Shown: piece after piece, positions 19,546-28,334 of the stretch
How positions within the stretch are numbered: position 1 is the first letter of the stretch
How the letters are laid out: each line of letters opens with the position of its first letter
Assembly (NCBI RefSeq): GCF_000716445.1
Contig: NZ_JNWK01000049.1
Location: forward strand, 25,367-89,366
Source of the DNA: Streptomyces wedmorensis
GTDB taxonomy: Bacteria; Actinomycetota; Actinomycetes; Streptomycetales; Streptomycetaceae
Direction of reading: 5' to 3'
DNA length: 64,000 nucleotides
Made by a program: the position numbers and the translations under genes
Notes under the pieces: model-generated
What the model was told of the DNA's origin: nothing
What the model saw: the letters and a program-made list of their open reading frames with translations, nothing else
Databases searched by the model: none

Positions 19546-19649
19546 CCGCCCATTCTCCCCCTCGGGGAAACCGTTTTGGCGATAGCGCCCGCCATCCCAT
19601 ATGCTTCAGACGTCCCCGACGCGCTGAGAAGCGCGCAGGTGGGCCCTTA

Positions 19650-19722
19650 GCCCTCATCGTCTAGTGGCCCAGGACGCCGCCCTTTCAAGGCGGTAGCACG
19701 GGTTCGAATCCCGTTGGGGGTA
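19650..19722 (+). tRNA. tRNA-Glu (TTC)
   Basis: A 73-nt cloverleaf with anticodon loop CTTTCAA (TTC), T-loop GGTTCGAATCC and a G1-U72 wobble at the acceptor end. First gene of a Glu-Asp-Phe tRNA operon. No encoded CCA. Confidence 0.95.
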
Positions 19723-19732
19723 CGCATTACCG

Positions 19733-19755
19733 TGTGCGAGACTAGTGCTCGCACA
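19733..19755 (+). other. hairpin in the Glu-Asp tRNA spacer
   Basis: An 8-bp perfect stem (TGTGCGAG/CTCGCACA) with a 7-nt loop lies between two tRNAs of the operon. It is more likely a processing element than a full terminator, since two tRNAs follow within 120 bp. Confidence 0.5.
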
Positions 19756-19761
19756 TAGCCA

Positions 19762-19835
19762 GGACCTGTGGAGCAGTTGGTTAGCTCGCCACCCTGTCAA
19801 GGTGGAGGTCGCGGGTTCAAGTCCCGTCAGGTTCG
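19762..19835 (+). tRNA. tRNA-Asp (GTC), first copy
   Basis: A 74-nt cloverleaf with anticodon loop CTGTCAA (GTC). The acceptor arm is GGACCTG/CAGGTTC. A second copy at 25922-25995 has the 3-70 pair reversed. Confidence 0.95.
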
Positions 19836-19857
19836 CGGAGACTGGAAACAGTCTCTC

Positions 19858-19931
19858 GGCTGGGTAGCTCAGTTGGTACGAGCGATCGCCTGAAAAGCGA
19901 TAGGTCGCCGGTTCGACCCCGGCCCCAGCCA
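19858..19931 (+). tRNA. tRNA-Phe (GAA)
   Basis: A 74-nt cloverleaf with anticodon loop CTGAAAA (GAA), acceptor GGCTGGG/CCCAGCC and A73. Last gene of the Glu-Asp-Phe operon. Confidence 0.95.
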
Positions 19932-19937
19932 CAAGGA

Positions 19938-19967
19938 GAAGGCCCCGTTCGAAAGAACGGGGCCTTC
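19938..19967. terminator. terminator of the Glu-Asp-Phe tRNA operon, shared with ccdA side
   Basis: A perfect 13-bp stem (GAAGGCCCCGTTC with its complement) and a GAAA tetraloop, 6 bp after tRNA-Phe. It can also end transcription coming from the minus-strand dsbA-like/ccdA operon. Confidence 0.85.
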
Positions 19968-20055
19968 TGCGTTTCCCCGGGACCCGCGAACGGCACCGGC
20001 CGCGCCCCGGAAGCACCCGTACGGGGAAAGGGCAGGCGCCCCTCCCCCGTATCCG

Positions 20056-20898
20056 TCACGTCTCCTCGGGTTCCCGCGTCCGGTTCGCCCGCCTGCCCCG
20101 CACCGTGAGCGCGAGGGCGACGACGGCCACGACGGCCGTGAGCAGGGCCCAGTCCGGGATGGTGCGGCCCAGGGAGGCGACTCGGGCTTCCAGGGCGAAG
20201 GACTCGTCGACGGTGAGGAGGCCCGGCAGCGCCGTCGTCCCGTCGAAGGCGAGGAAGAGCGTGCCGAGGGCGATGAAGAAGAGGCCCGAGAGCAGCGAGG
20301 TGGAGTGGACCTGGAGGCGGCCGAGGCGGATCGGACGGCCGCGCAGCCAGCCGCGCCGGCCCAGGTCGTACCGCTCCCAGAGCAGCGCCAGGACGAACAG
20401 GGGGACAGCCATGCCCAGCGCGTACACCGCGAGGAGCAGTCCGCCGTAGGCCGGGCTGCCGCTGAGCGCCGCCACCGTCAGGACGCTGCCGAGGATCGGG
20501 CCGGCGCAGAAGCCCGCGAGGCCGTAGACCAGGCCGAGGGCGTAGACGGAGAGCGCGGAGGTGGGCCGGATGCGGCCGCTCGCCTCGGCGGCGCGGCGCG
20601 AGGTGAAGCCGAGGCCGAGGACCTGGAGGACGCCGAGCCCGATGATCAGCCAGCCGCCGGCGGCGACGAGGAGGTCCCGGTGGCCGTAGAAGAACCGGCC
20701 CGCGAGGGAGCCGGCCGCGCCGAGCGGGACGAGGGTGGTCGCCAGGCCCGCGTAGAGGATGCCGGTCCTGGCCACCAGCTTCGCGCGCGTGTCGATGGAG
20801 TACGCGAAGAAGGCGGGCAGGAGCAGGGCGCTGCAGGGGCTGAGGAGGGCGAGCAGGCCGCCGAGGAACGCGGCGAGGTATCCGATGCCGGACGTCAC
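20056..20898 (-). CDS. ccdA: cytochrome c biogenesis protein CcdA family
   Basis: 280 residues from GTG 20896-20898, which overlaps the stop of the dsbA-like gene (GTGA). Six to seven membrane segments are visible. The CcdA/DsbD cysteines lie in LLALLSPCSALLLPAFFAYS (first helix) and YGLAGFCAGPILGSVL (fourth helix), the pair that carries reductant across the membrane. The family passes electrons from cytoplasmic thioredoxin to extracytoplasmic thioredoxin-like proteins. Its coupling with an exported DsbA-like protein makes that protein a likely partner. The last helix (WALLTAVVAVVALALTV) is followed by a short basic tail. Confidence 0.92.
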   Translation of the reverse strand: MTSGIGYLAAFLGGLLALLSPCSALLLPAFFAYSIDTRAKLVARTGILYAGLATTLVPLGAAGSLAGRFFYGHRDLLVAAGGWLIIGLGVLQVLGLGFTSRRAAEASGRIRPTSALSVYALGLVYGLAGFCAGPILGSVLTVAALSGSPAYGGLLLAVYALGMAVPLFVLALLWERYDLGRRGWLRGRPIRLGRLQVHSTSLLSGLFFIALGTLFLAFDGTTALPGLLTVDESFALEARVASLGRTIPDWALLTAVVAVVALALTVRGRRANRTREPEET

Positions 20899-21659
20899 CG
20901 GCCGGCCTTCCTCGGGGCCGCCTTCGCGGCGGCCTCGATGGCCTCCGTGAAGGTCTCCAGGGGCTGGGCGCCGGCGATCGGCCGACCGTTGACCAGGGAC
21001 GACGGGGTGGAGGTGGCGCCGAGCTCGTACCCCTGTTCCTGGTCCTTCCGTACGGCCTCCCGGGCGGCCTGGCTCTCGGTGTCCTTCGCGAACCGGGCCG
21101 CGTCGGGGACGCCGGCCTCCTGGGCGAGGGCGGCGAGCCGGTCCTTGCCGAAGCCCTTCTCCTTGGCGCCGTCGGCGTAGGCGGCCTTGTGGAACTCCCA
21201 GAACCTGCCCTGCTGCCCGGCCGCCCAGGAGGCGCGGGCGACGGCCTCCGATTCCTCGCCGAAGATCGGGAAGTTCCGCCACTCGATGCGCAGGGTGCCG
21301 TTCTCGACGTACTTCCGCACCAGGACGGGCTCGGTGTCCCGGGCGAACTTCCCGCAGTAGCCGCACTTGAAGTCGGCGTACTCGACGAGCACGACGGGCG
21401 CGTCGGCCCGGCCCAGGGCGAGCTTGTCGGCGGCGTCGCGGCGGGCGTACGCCTCCAGGTGGGGGTAGACGCCCGCGGACGGGTCGGCGGAGACGTCGGC
21501 GACGGACGAGGAGCCGGCGGCGCCGGGCGACGAGGGCTTGGTCGCGGTGTAGGAGACGACGCCGAGCAGCACGGCGGCGGCCGCCACCGCGGACACGATC
21601 AGGACCGGCCTGGACCTGGAGGCGGACGGGGACGAGGGCTTGGACGTGGGGTTGGACAT
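20895..21659 (-). CDS. DsbA-like membrane-anchored thiol oxidoreductase
   Basis: 254 residues. An N-terminal anchor (PVLIVSAVAAAAVLLGVVSY, about 19-38) leads to a thioredoxin-fold domain of DsbA/DsbG type with active site FKCGYCGKF, an alpha-helical insertion, and the cis-proline loop ATSTPSSLVNGRPI. The start is ATG 21657-21659 (MSNPTSK). The gene overlaps ccdA by four bases, so the two form an operon for disulfide exchange outside the cell membrane. Whether the CcdA partner keeps this protein reduced or the protein acts as an oxidant is not visible from sequence. Confidence 0.92.
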   Translation of the reverse strand: MSNPTSKPSSPSASRSRPVLIVSAVAAAAVLLGVVSYTATKPSSPGAAGSSSVADVSADPSAGVYPHLEAYARRDAADKLALGRADAPVVLVEYADFKCGYCGKFARDTEPVLVRKYVENGTLRIEWRNFPIFGEESEAVARASWAAGQQGRFWEFHKAAYADGAKEKGFGKDRLAALAQEAGVPDAARFAKDTESQAAREAVRKDQEQGYELGATSTPSSLVNGRPIAGAQPLETFTEAIEAAAKAAPRKAGR

Positions 21660-21834
21660 GCGATCACGATAGATACGGCCCCCGCCGTCACCCCGCATAC
21701 GGCCCCACATCGGGAGGGAACGAGGTGAACCCGGCACGGGTGGACGCGGACGGTGACGGATCGGCGACGGCCCCGCCGGACGGTCGTAAATCGGTTCGCC
21801 GCTTCTCGGCCGCAGGTGCGATCCTGGATCCCGT

Positions 21835-24800
21835 ATGTCTACTTCCTTCGCCGCCCTCCAGTCCGTCCTGGCCGGGGTCTCGCTGCGGGACTCCCACCGG
21901 CTCGGCCGCCGTCTCGAAGGCGCCCGCCGCATCCGCAAGCCCGAGGCCCGCGCGGCCGTCCTGGACGAGATCGCCGCCGAGGCGGCCAAGGCCAAGGAGC
22001 GCGTCGACGGGCGCGCCTCCCGCGTGCCCGCGGTCACGTACCCCGAGCAGCTGCCCGTCTCACAGAAGAAGGACGAGATCCTGGAGGCGATACGCGACCA
22101 CCAGGTCGTGATCGTCGCCGGTGAGACGGGTTCCGGAAAGACCACCCAGATCCCGAAGATCTGCCTGGAGCTCGGCCGGGGCGTCCGGGGCATGATCGGG
22201 CACACCCAGCCCCGCCGGATCGCGGCCCGCACGGTCGCGGAGCGCGTCGCCGAGGAGCTGAGGACCCCGCTGGGCGAGGCCGTCGGCTGGAAGGTCCGCT
22301 TCACGGACCAGGTGAACCCCGACGCGACCTTCGTGAAGCTGATGACGGACGGCATCCTGCTCGCCGAGATCCAGACGGACCGCGAGCTGCGCGCCTACGA
22401 CACGATCATCATCGACGAGGCCCACGAGCGGTCCCTCAACATCGACTTCCTGCTCGGCTATCTGGCCCAGCTGCTGCCGAAGCGCCCCGACCTCAAGGTC
22501 GTGATCACCTCCGCGACCATCGACCCGGAGCGTTTCTCCCGCCACTTCGGCGACGCCCCGATCGTCGAGGTCAGCGGCCGTACGTACCCGGTCGAGGTCC
22601 GCTACCGGCCCCTCCTGGAGGAGGACTCCGAGGAGTCGGACCGGGACCAGATCACCGCGATCTGCGACGCCGTCGACGAGCTGCAGAAGGAGGGCCCGGG
22701 CGACGTCCTGGTCTTCCTCTCCGGCGAGCGCGAGATCCGCGACACCGCGGACGCGCTCACCAAGAGGAACCTCTTCAACACGGAGATCCTGCCGCTGTAC
22801 GCCCGGCTCTCCCACGCCGAGCAGCACCGCGTCTTCCAGGCCCACTCCGGCCGCCGGATCGTCCTCGCGACGAACGTCGCCGAGACCTCGCTGACGGTCC
22901 CCGGCATCAAGTACGTGATCGACCCGGGCACCGCCCGCATCTCGCGCTACTCGCACCGCACGAAGGTCCAGCGCCTGCCGATCGAGCCGGTGAGCCAGGC
23001 CAGCGCCAACCAGCGCAAGGGCCGCTGCGGCCGTACGTCCGACGGCATCTGCATCCGGCTGTACTCGGAGGACGACTTCCTGACCCGTCCGGAGTTCACG
23101 GACGCCGAGATCCTCCGTACGAACCTGGCCTCCGTCATCCTCCAGATGACCGCCGCCGGCCTCGGCGACATCGAGAAGTTCCCCTTCATCGACCCGCCGG
23201 ACCACCGCAACATCCGGGACGGCGTCCAGCTTCTCCAGGAGCTCGGCGCCATCGACCCGAACGAGAAGGACCCGAAGAAGCGGCTCACGCAGCAGGGCCG
23301 GAAGCTGTCGCAGCTGCCCGTGGACCCCCGGCTCGCCCGGATGGTCCTGGAGGCCGACAAGAACGGCTGTGTCCGCGAGGTCATGGTCATCGCGGCCGCG
23401 CTCTCCATCCAGGACCCGCGCGAGCGGCCGTCCGAGAAGCAGGCGCAGGCCGACCAGCAGCACGCCCGCTTCAAGGACGAGACGAGCGACTTCCTCGCCT
23501 TCCTCAACCTGTGGCGGTACGTCCGCGAGCAGCAGAGGGAGCGCGGCTCCAGCTCCTTCCGCCGGATGTGCAAGCAGGAGTACCTGAACTTCCTGCGCAT
23601 CCGCGAGTGGCAGGACATCTACAGCCAGCTGCGCACGGTCGCCAAGCAGATGGGCATCCACCTCAACGAGGAGGACGCGCCCGAGCAGTCCGTCCACGTG
23701 TCCCTGCTCTCCGGCCTCCTCAGCCACATCGGCCTGAAGGACGTGAAGGAGTCCAAGGACGGCGCGAAGGACGGCTCCCGCCGCGAGGGCGGCCGGGGCG
23801 AGTACCTGGGCGCGCGGAACGCCAAGTTCGCGATCTTCCCCGGCTCCGCGCTCTTCAAGAAGCCCCCGCGGTTCGTGATGTCCGCCGAGCTGGTGGAGAC
23901 CTCTCGGCTCTGGGCCCGGGTCAACGCCCGGATCGAGCCCGAGTGGATCGAGCCGCTCGCCGAGCACCTGGTGAAGAAGACGTACAGCGAGCCGCACTGG
24001 GAGAAGGACCAGGCGGCCGTGATGGCCTTCGAGAAGGTGACGCTGTACGGCGTCCCGATCGTCGCCGACCGCAAGGTGAACTACGGCCGGATCGACCCCG
24101 AGGTCTCCCGGGACCTGTTCATCCGGAACGCGCTCGTCGAGGGCGACTGGCGCACCCACCACAAGTTCTTCGCCGACAACCGCAAGCTCCTCACCGAGGT
24201 CGAGGAGCTCGAACACCGCGCCCGGCGCCGGGACATCCTCGTCGACGACGAGACGCTCTTCGACTTCTACGACAAGCGCGTCCCCGAACACGTCGTGTCC
24301 GGAGCCCACTTCGACTCCTGGTGGAAGCACAAGCGCCACGAGGAGCCGGAGTTCCTCGACTTCGAGCGCGAGATGCTCATCAACGAGAAGGCGGGTGCGG
24401 TCACCAAGGACGACTACCCGGACTCGTGGCGGCAGGGCCCGCTGAAGTTCCGGGTGACGTACCAGTTCGAGCCGGGCGCGGACGCGGACGGCGTGACCGT
24501 CCACGTGCCGCTCCAGGTGCTGAACCAGGTGACGGACGACGGCTTCGAGTGGCAGATCCCGGGCCTGCGCGCGGAGGTCGTCACGGAGCTGATCCGCTCC
24601 CTGCCGAAGCCGATCCGCCGCCACTACGTGCCCGCGCCGAACTTCGCGGGCCGCTTCCTCGACGCCGTCGTGCCCGTGCAGGAGCCGCTGACGGGCGCGC
24701 TCGCCCGCGAGCTCCAGCGGATGGTCGGCGTTCCGGTCACGCCGGAGGACTTCGACTGGGCGAAGGTCCCCGAGCACCTCAAGGTGACCTTCCGGATCGT

Positions 24801-25809
24801 CGACGAGCGGCGCCGGAAGCTCGCCGAGGACAAGGACCTGGAGACGCTGCGGCTGAAGCTGCGTCCGAAGGCCCGCAAGGCCCTCTCCCAGGCCGCCGCG
24901 GCGGCCACGGGCGGCCCGGACGGCTCCGGCCCCTCCCTGGAGCGCACGGGGCTCACGGACTGGACGATCGGCACGCTCACGAAGGTCTTCGAGGCCCGCC
25001 GGGCCGGCCAGCCGGTCAAGGCGTACCCGGCGCTGGTGGACGAGGGCGCGACCGTCGCCGTACGGCTCTTCGACTCGGAGGCCGAGCAGGCGCAGGCGAT
25101 GTGGCGGGGCACCCGGAAGCTGATCATGCTGAACATCCCGGTGAACCCGGCGAAGTTCGCCTCGGACAAGCTCACCAACCAGCAGAAGCTGGCCCTGTCC
25201 GCGAACCCGCACGGCTCGATCCAGGCCCTCTTCGACGACTGCGCCACCGCCGCCGCCGACAAGCTGATCGCGGACCACGGCGGTCCGGCCTGGGACGAGG
25301 AGTCCTTCCGGAAGCTGTACGACAAGGTCCGCGCGGACCTGGTGGACACGACGGTGCGGACGGTGGGGCAGGTCCAGCAGATCCTGGCGGCCTGGCAGGC
25401 GTGCGAGCGTCGGCTGAAGGCGACGAACAGCCTGGCCCTGATCGACAACCTGACCGACGTGCGGGCGCAGCTGGCCTGGCTGGTGCCGGCCGGCTTCGTC
25501 ACCCGTACGGGCCTCAAGCGGCTGCCCGACCTCATGCGCTATCTGGTGGCGGCGGACCGGCGGCTCCAGCAGATGCCGACCGGCGTCCAGCGGGACACCA
25601 CCCGGATGGAGAAGGTCCGGGAGATGCAGGACGAGTACGCCTGGCTGCTCGAGCAGCTCCCCAAGGGCCGCCCGGTGCCGACCGAGGTCACGGACATCCG
25701 CTGGATGATCGAGGAGCTGCGGGTGAGCTACTTCGCGCACGCGCTGGGCACGGCGTACCCCATCTCGGACAAGCGGATCGTGAAGGCGATCGACGCGGCG
25801 GCGCCCTGA
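21835..25809 (+). CDS. hrpA: ATP-dependent RNA helicase HrpA
   Basis: 1324 residues, the usual size for full-length HrpA. Motifs are Walker A GETGSGKT (96-103), DEAH in IIIDEAHERS (194-197), SAT in VVITSATID, and QRKGRCGRT (motif VI). The winged-helix, ratchet and OB-fold regions and the long family-specific C-terminal DUF3418 region follow (about 690-1320). HrpA is a DEAH-box helicase implicated in RNA processing and in rescue of stalled or collided ribosomes in other bacteria. Start ATG 21835. The gene stands alone; a 9-bp hairpin follows at 25889-25916. Confidence 0.95.
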   Translation: MSTSFAALQSVLAGVSLRDSHRLGRRLEGARRIRKPEARAAVLDEIAAEAAKAKERVDGRASRVPAVTYPEQLPVSQKKDEILEAIRDHQVVIVAGETGSGKTTQIPKICLELGRGVRGMIGHTQPRRIAARTVAERVAEELRTPLGEAVGWKVRFTDQVNPDATFVKLMTDGILLAEIQTDRELRAYDTIIIDEAHERSLNIDFLLGYLAQLLPKRPDLKVVITSATIDPERFSRHFGDAPIVEVSGRTYPVEVRYRPLLEEDSEESDRDQITAICDAVDELQKEGPGDVLVFLSGEREIRDTADALTKRNLFNTEILPLYARLSHAEQHRVFQAHSGRRIVLATNVAETSLTVPGIKYVIDPGTARISRYSHRTKVQRLPIEPVSQASANQRKGRCGRTSDGICIRLYSEDDFLTRPEFTDAEILRTNLASVILQMTAAGLGDIEKFPFIDPPDHRNIRDGVQLLQELGAIDPNEKDPKKRLTQQGRKLSQLPVDPRLARMVLEADKNGCVREVMVIAAALSIQDPRERPSEKQAQADQQHARFKDETSDFLAFLNLWRYVREQQRERGSSSFRRMCKQEYLNFLRIREWQDIYSQLRTVAKQMGIHLNEEDAPEQSVHVSLLSGLLSHIGLKDVKESKDGAKDGSRREGGRGEYLGARNAKFAIFPGSALFKKPPRFVMSAELVETSRLWARVNARIEPEWIEPLAEHLVKKTYSEPHWEKDQAAVMAFEKVTLYGVPIVADRKVNYGRIDPEVSRDLFIRNALVEGDWRTHHKFFADNRKLLTEVEELEHRARRRDILVDDETLFDFYDKRVPEHVVSGAHFDSWWKHKRHEEPEFLDFEREMLINEKAGAVTKDDYPDSWRQGPLKFRVTYQFEPGADADGVTVHVPLQVLNQVTDDGFEWQIPGLRAEVVTELIRSLPKPIRRHYVPAPNFAGRFLDAVVPVQEPLTGALARELQRMVGVPVTPEDFDWAKVPEHLKVTFRIVDERRRKLAEDKDLETLRLKLRPKARKALSQAAAAATGGPDGSGPSLERTGLTDWTIGTLTKVFEARRAGQPVKAYPALVDEGATVAVRLFDSEAEQAQAMWRGTRKLIMLNIPVNPAKFASDKLTNQQKLALSANPHGSIQALFDDCATAAADKLIADHGGPAWDEESFRKLYDKVRADLVDTTVRTVGQVQQILAAWQACERRLKATNSLALIDNLTDVRAQLAWLVPAGFVTRTGLKRLPDLMRYLVAADRRLQQMPTGVQRDTTRMEKVREMQDEYAWLLEQLPKGRPVPTEVTDIRWMIEELRVSYFAHALGTAYPISDKRIVKAIDAAAP

Positions 25810-25888
25810 CCGGCGCCGCCTCCGGGCCCTTCCGCGGACCCTGTCGGCGCTCGGTTCGACCAGACCGCTGACCTGCTGTACAGTCTTC

Positions 25889-25916
25889 CTCGCAGCCACT
25901 TCGCAGCGGCTGCGAG
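25889..25916 (+). terminator. hairpin between hrpA and tRNA-Asp
   Basis: A perfect 9-bp stem (CTCGCAGCC/GGCTGCGAG) ends 5 bp before the tRNA-Asp gene. It could end hrpA transcription or serve as a processing hairpin at the tRNA 5' end. Confidence 0.5.
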
Positions 25917-25921
25917 AACAA

Positions 25922-25995
25922 GGTCCTGTGGAGCAGTTGGTTAGCTCGCCACCCTGTCAAGGTGGAGGTCGCGGGTTCAAGTCCCGTCAGGATCG
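25922..25995 (+). tRNA. tRNA-Asp (GTC), second copy
   Basis: A 74-nt cloverleaf identical to the copy at 19762-19835 except for positions 3 and 70, which are changed together (A-U to U-A), giving acceptor GGTCCTG/CAGGATC. Anticodon GTC. Confidence 0.95.
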
Positions 25996-26000
25996 CTTTC

Positions 26001-26034
26001 ACGAAGGCCCGCATCACACGATGTGGGCCTTCGT
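26001..26034 (+). terminator. terminator of the second tRNA-Asp
   Basis: A 15-bp stem with one G-T pair (arm ACGAAGGCCC) and a 4-nt loop, 5 bp after the tRNA. Confidence 0.8.
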
Positions 26035-26383
26035 CGCGTTCCCGTGCCGAGCGGCGCGGTGCGGCGGGCTGTGCGCCCGCCTGACGGCCTCGTCGCGCCC
26101 GGCCGCCCTCCCGGACCCACCGGCCTCCCGGAGCGGCCGCCAGGAGGCTCTGCGGGCTCGCGATCCGGGCCGCCGGCCACGCGGGACGAAAGTCCCACCA
26201 ACCCATGACCAACGGCGGGTTGGGGGCGATCCCGGAGGTGGCAGGCTGTTCCTTGGCAAGGCTTCACCAGTGTGACGGGTGTCACTGAACGAGTTTCAGA
26301 AACCACTTCACTTACACCCTCCCTACACCGGCCCGATTTAATATGTGCAATTGCACCACCCTTCGAGGAGTGGCGCCGGACAC
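26035..26383. other. intergenic region with two palindromes
   Basis: About 350 bp without a gene I can support. Two features stand out: GTGACGGGTGTCAC at 26272-26285 (5-bp arms) and the perfect 12-bp palindrome GTGCAATTGCAC at 26345-26356. The DNA between 26280 and 26350 is AT-richer than its surroundings, which is unusual here and looks regulatory, but I see no gene reading away from it. Confidence 0.5.
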
Positions 26384-26422
26384 AAAAAGATCGCGCCGGA
26401 CCCGGCGGAGTCCAGCGCGATC
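26384..26422 (-). terminator. bldC terminator with U-tract
   Basis: On the minus strand a stem of 13 positions (GATCGCGC and GGAC arms, one non-Watson-Crick pair) is followed directly by TTTTT. A U-tract of this kind is uncommon in Streptomyces. It lies 115 bp after the bldC stop. Confidence 0.85.
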
Positions 26423-26537
26423 GTTGACGGAGACCTGTTGGGGCAGGAAGCCGTCGGCAGTACTAGGGGTGGGCGACCGGATTGGGGGACCCGGACGTGC
26501 CCGGTGTTACGGGGTGCTGCGGGGTGTTGAGCGAACC

Positions 26538-26744
26538 TCAGGCCTCGCTGCGCTGCTGCGGAATGCCCGCCAGCAGTGCGCGAACTTCGGCCTCGCGGTA
26601 ACGGCGGTGCCCACCCAGGGTGCGGATGGACGTGAGCTTGCCCGCCTTGGCCCAACGGGTCACCGTCTTCGGGTCGACACGGAACATCGTGGCAACCTCG
26701 GCAGGGGTCAGCAGCGGCTCGGCATCAGGGGTGCGAGCGGTCAT
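26538..26744 (-). CDS. bldC: developmental regulator BldC
   Basis: 68 residues; I recognise the sequence as BldC of Streptomyces. The winged helix-turn-helix of MerR type (LLTPAEVATMFRVDPKTVTR, then GGHRRYREAEVRALL) fills the protein, with no effector domain. BldC is known to bind DNA cooperatively, head-to-tail on direct repeats, and to delay entry into sporulation. Start ATG 26742-26744 with GAGGAGG ahead. The gene is monocistronic, with its own terminator and long flanking non-coding DNA. Confidence 0.97.
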   Translation of the reverse strand: MTARTPDAEPLLTPAEVATMFRVDPKTVTRWAKAGKLTSIRTLGGHRRYREAEVRALLAGIPQQRSEA

Positions 26745-27327
26745 GAGCGGCCTCCTCGGGAGAACCGAACCAATCTCGGTTCTTTCCTCTAAATTCTGCA
26801 CCTTGACCCGCCTTGCCCGAAATGGCAGAAGCGGGCCGAGTCGGTTATAGGACGAACGGCTTGTCCTCGGCACTACAACTACACCATCCGTCCAGCCACG
26901 TCGGCCAAACCGATGGAATTGCCCTCGCAGGTGTTCATCAGCGGCGGAAGTCGATGGACCATGCCATAACGGACAGTCACACCACTGTGACGATCAGTCA
27001 CAGGGTGATCAGGAGTCCTCAGACCCCCCATAGAGTGCAATGCTGAGCGATCCGCCCTTACTTGGGCGGAAGGAACCCTCCCCGGACTCCTTGTCCTATT
27101 TTGGCACGAGGGTGGGTGATGGGCGCAAGGGTGCGGTAAGTGCTGTCCGTCACGCTTGAGTCAAAGGCCCGGATCGGGACCAACGTCCCCACCCCACGAG
27201 TGCCGAAGGACCCGGAGACCGGCCGAAAAAGACACCGGAGCCCCGGAATCCGGAAAGCGTTGAAGATCATTTACACCGGCCGGACATGTCTTGTCGATAC
27301 CGACCTGACGAAGATGCCCGACTGATG
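26745..27327. promoter_or_regulatory. long bldC upstream region
   Basis: 583 bp without a supportable gene, which presumably contains the bldC promoter. GTCACACCACTGTGAC (26976-26991) is a perfect 6-bp-arm palindrome with a 4-bp spacer, and its half CAGTCACA is repeated at 26996-27003. A 7-bp stem with a 6-nt loop at 27051-27070 (TCCGCCC/GGGCGGA) may end transcription from the minus-strand gene at 27328. I cannot place the start site. Confidence 0.5.
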
Positions 27328-28179
27328 TCAGTTCGCGAACCGCAGGTCCCTGACCGCCCGCCACCGCTCCGCCAGCCGCCCGTACACCTCGCTCGCCGCC
27401 TCGCCGTCCCCCGCCCGCAGCGCGGCGATCCCCTCCGCCAGCTGCGCCGCCGACCGCTCCTCCGCCAGCCACTCCGCCGTCACCGCGTGCACGAGACCGC
27501 CGAAGTCCAGCTCCACCAGCGCCCGGGGATGGAACTCCTCCAGCCAGCGCCCCACGTCGACCAGACCCTCCGTCATCGGCCCCTCGTCGATGGAGTCCCG
27601 CAGCGCCCGCAGCGCCCGCGCCAGCCGGCGACGGGCCTGCGCCATCGTCGTCCGGTAGCGCAGCACCGGCGCCCGGCCCGTCGCCGCGTCCCCCGGCTCG
27701 TAACACCGCTCCTCGTCCCCGAAGAGCGCGAACCACCGCAGCGGCACCTGCCACAGCCCCGTACGGATCCACGGCCGCGCGTCCGGGTTCCGGCTCAGCC
27801 ACCGCTCGAAGTCGTCGGCCACCTGCCCCCGCACCACCGGCGGCAGCATCGCGTCGAGGACCGCCGCCGGATACCCCTCGGCCACCAGCTCCCGGATCGC
27901 CAGCCACCCCCGCAGCCGGGTCCGCCACGGGCAGATCACCACCACCCCGCCCACCTGTGCGACGAAGGCCTCGCCGCTCTCGTGGACCGGCACCGGCACC
28001 GGGGGCGTCGGCAGCAGGTCGGCGAGCGACCGCCGCAGCTCCTCCTGCGCCCCCGGGGTGCCCGGCCGCCGGACGTACCGGGCCCAGTGGCTCCGCTCCG
28101 GCTCGGGAAACGCGGCCAGGGGCTCGTACACCCGCAGGTAGGAGGCGTACGGAACGGGGACCGTGGAGGCGACCGACAT
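27328..28179 (-). CDS. conserved hypothetical protein between bldC and vdh
   Basis: 283 residues, cytoplasmic, with no signal peptide. The N-terminus MSVASTVPVPYASYLRVYEPL and the tryptophan-rich segments (GWLAIRELVAEG, WLSRNPDARPWIRTGLWQVPLRWFALF) resemble an Actinobacteria-specific conserved family found beside bldC. No catalytic motif is visible. The C-terminus is helical (AQARRRLARALRALRDSI, then AEGIAALRAGDGEAASEVYGRLAERW). Its position upstream of bldC on the same strand and divergent from vdh is the only hint of function. Confidence 0.8.
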   Translation of the reverse strand: MSVASTVPVPYASYLRVYEPLAAFPEPERSHWARYVRRPGTPGAQEELRRSLADLLPTPPVPVPVHESGEAFVAQVGGVVVICPWRTRLRGWLAIRELVAEGYPAAVLDAMLPPVVRGQVADDFERWLSRNPDARPWIRTGLWQVPLRWFALFGDEERCYEPGDAATGRAPVLRYRTTMAQARRRLARALRALRDSIDEGPMTEGLVDVGRWLEEFHPRALVELDFGGLVHAVTAEWLAEERSAAQLAEGIAALRAGDGEAASEVYGRLAERWRAVRDLRFAN

Positions 28180-28334
28180 GTCGTGAATCCTTCCACGGAC
28201 GTACTCCGGGAGGGGGTGATCCTGAGCACTGCGGCCGATCTACGCCCAGGTAGGACTTACTCTCTTGCCGAACTGGTCCTCCCCCACCCACAGGGAGGGC
28301 CGCAACCGCCGCTTCGTACTTGGGAGTCACCACC

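Noticed and set aside
22060..25899. 1279-codon open frame antisense to hrpA
   Set aside because: It mirrors hrpA codon structure (GC3 shadow), has no recognisable domain and no ribosome site.
25928..26275. 115-codon plus-strand frame after hrpA
   Set aside because: It begins inside tRNA-Asp and crosses its terminator hairpin; no homology recognised.
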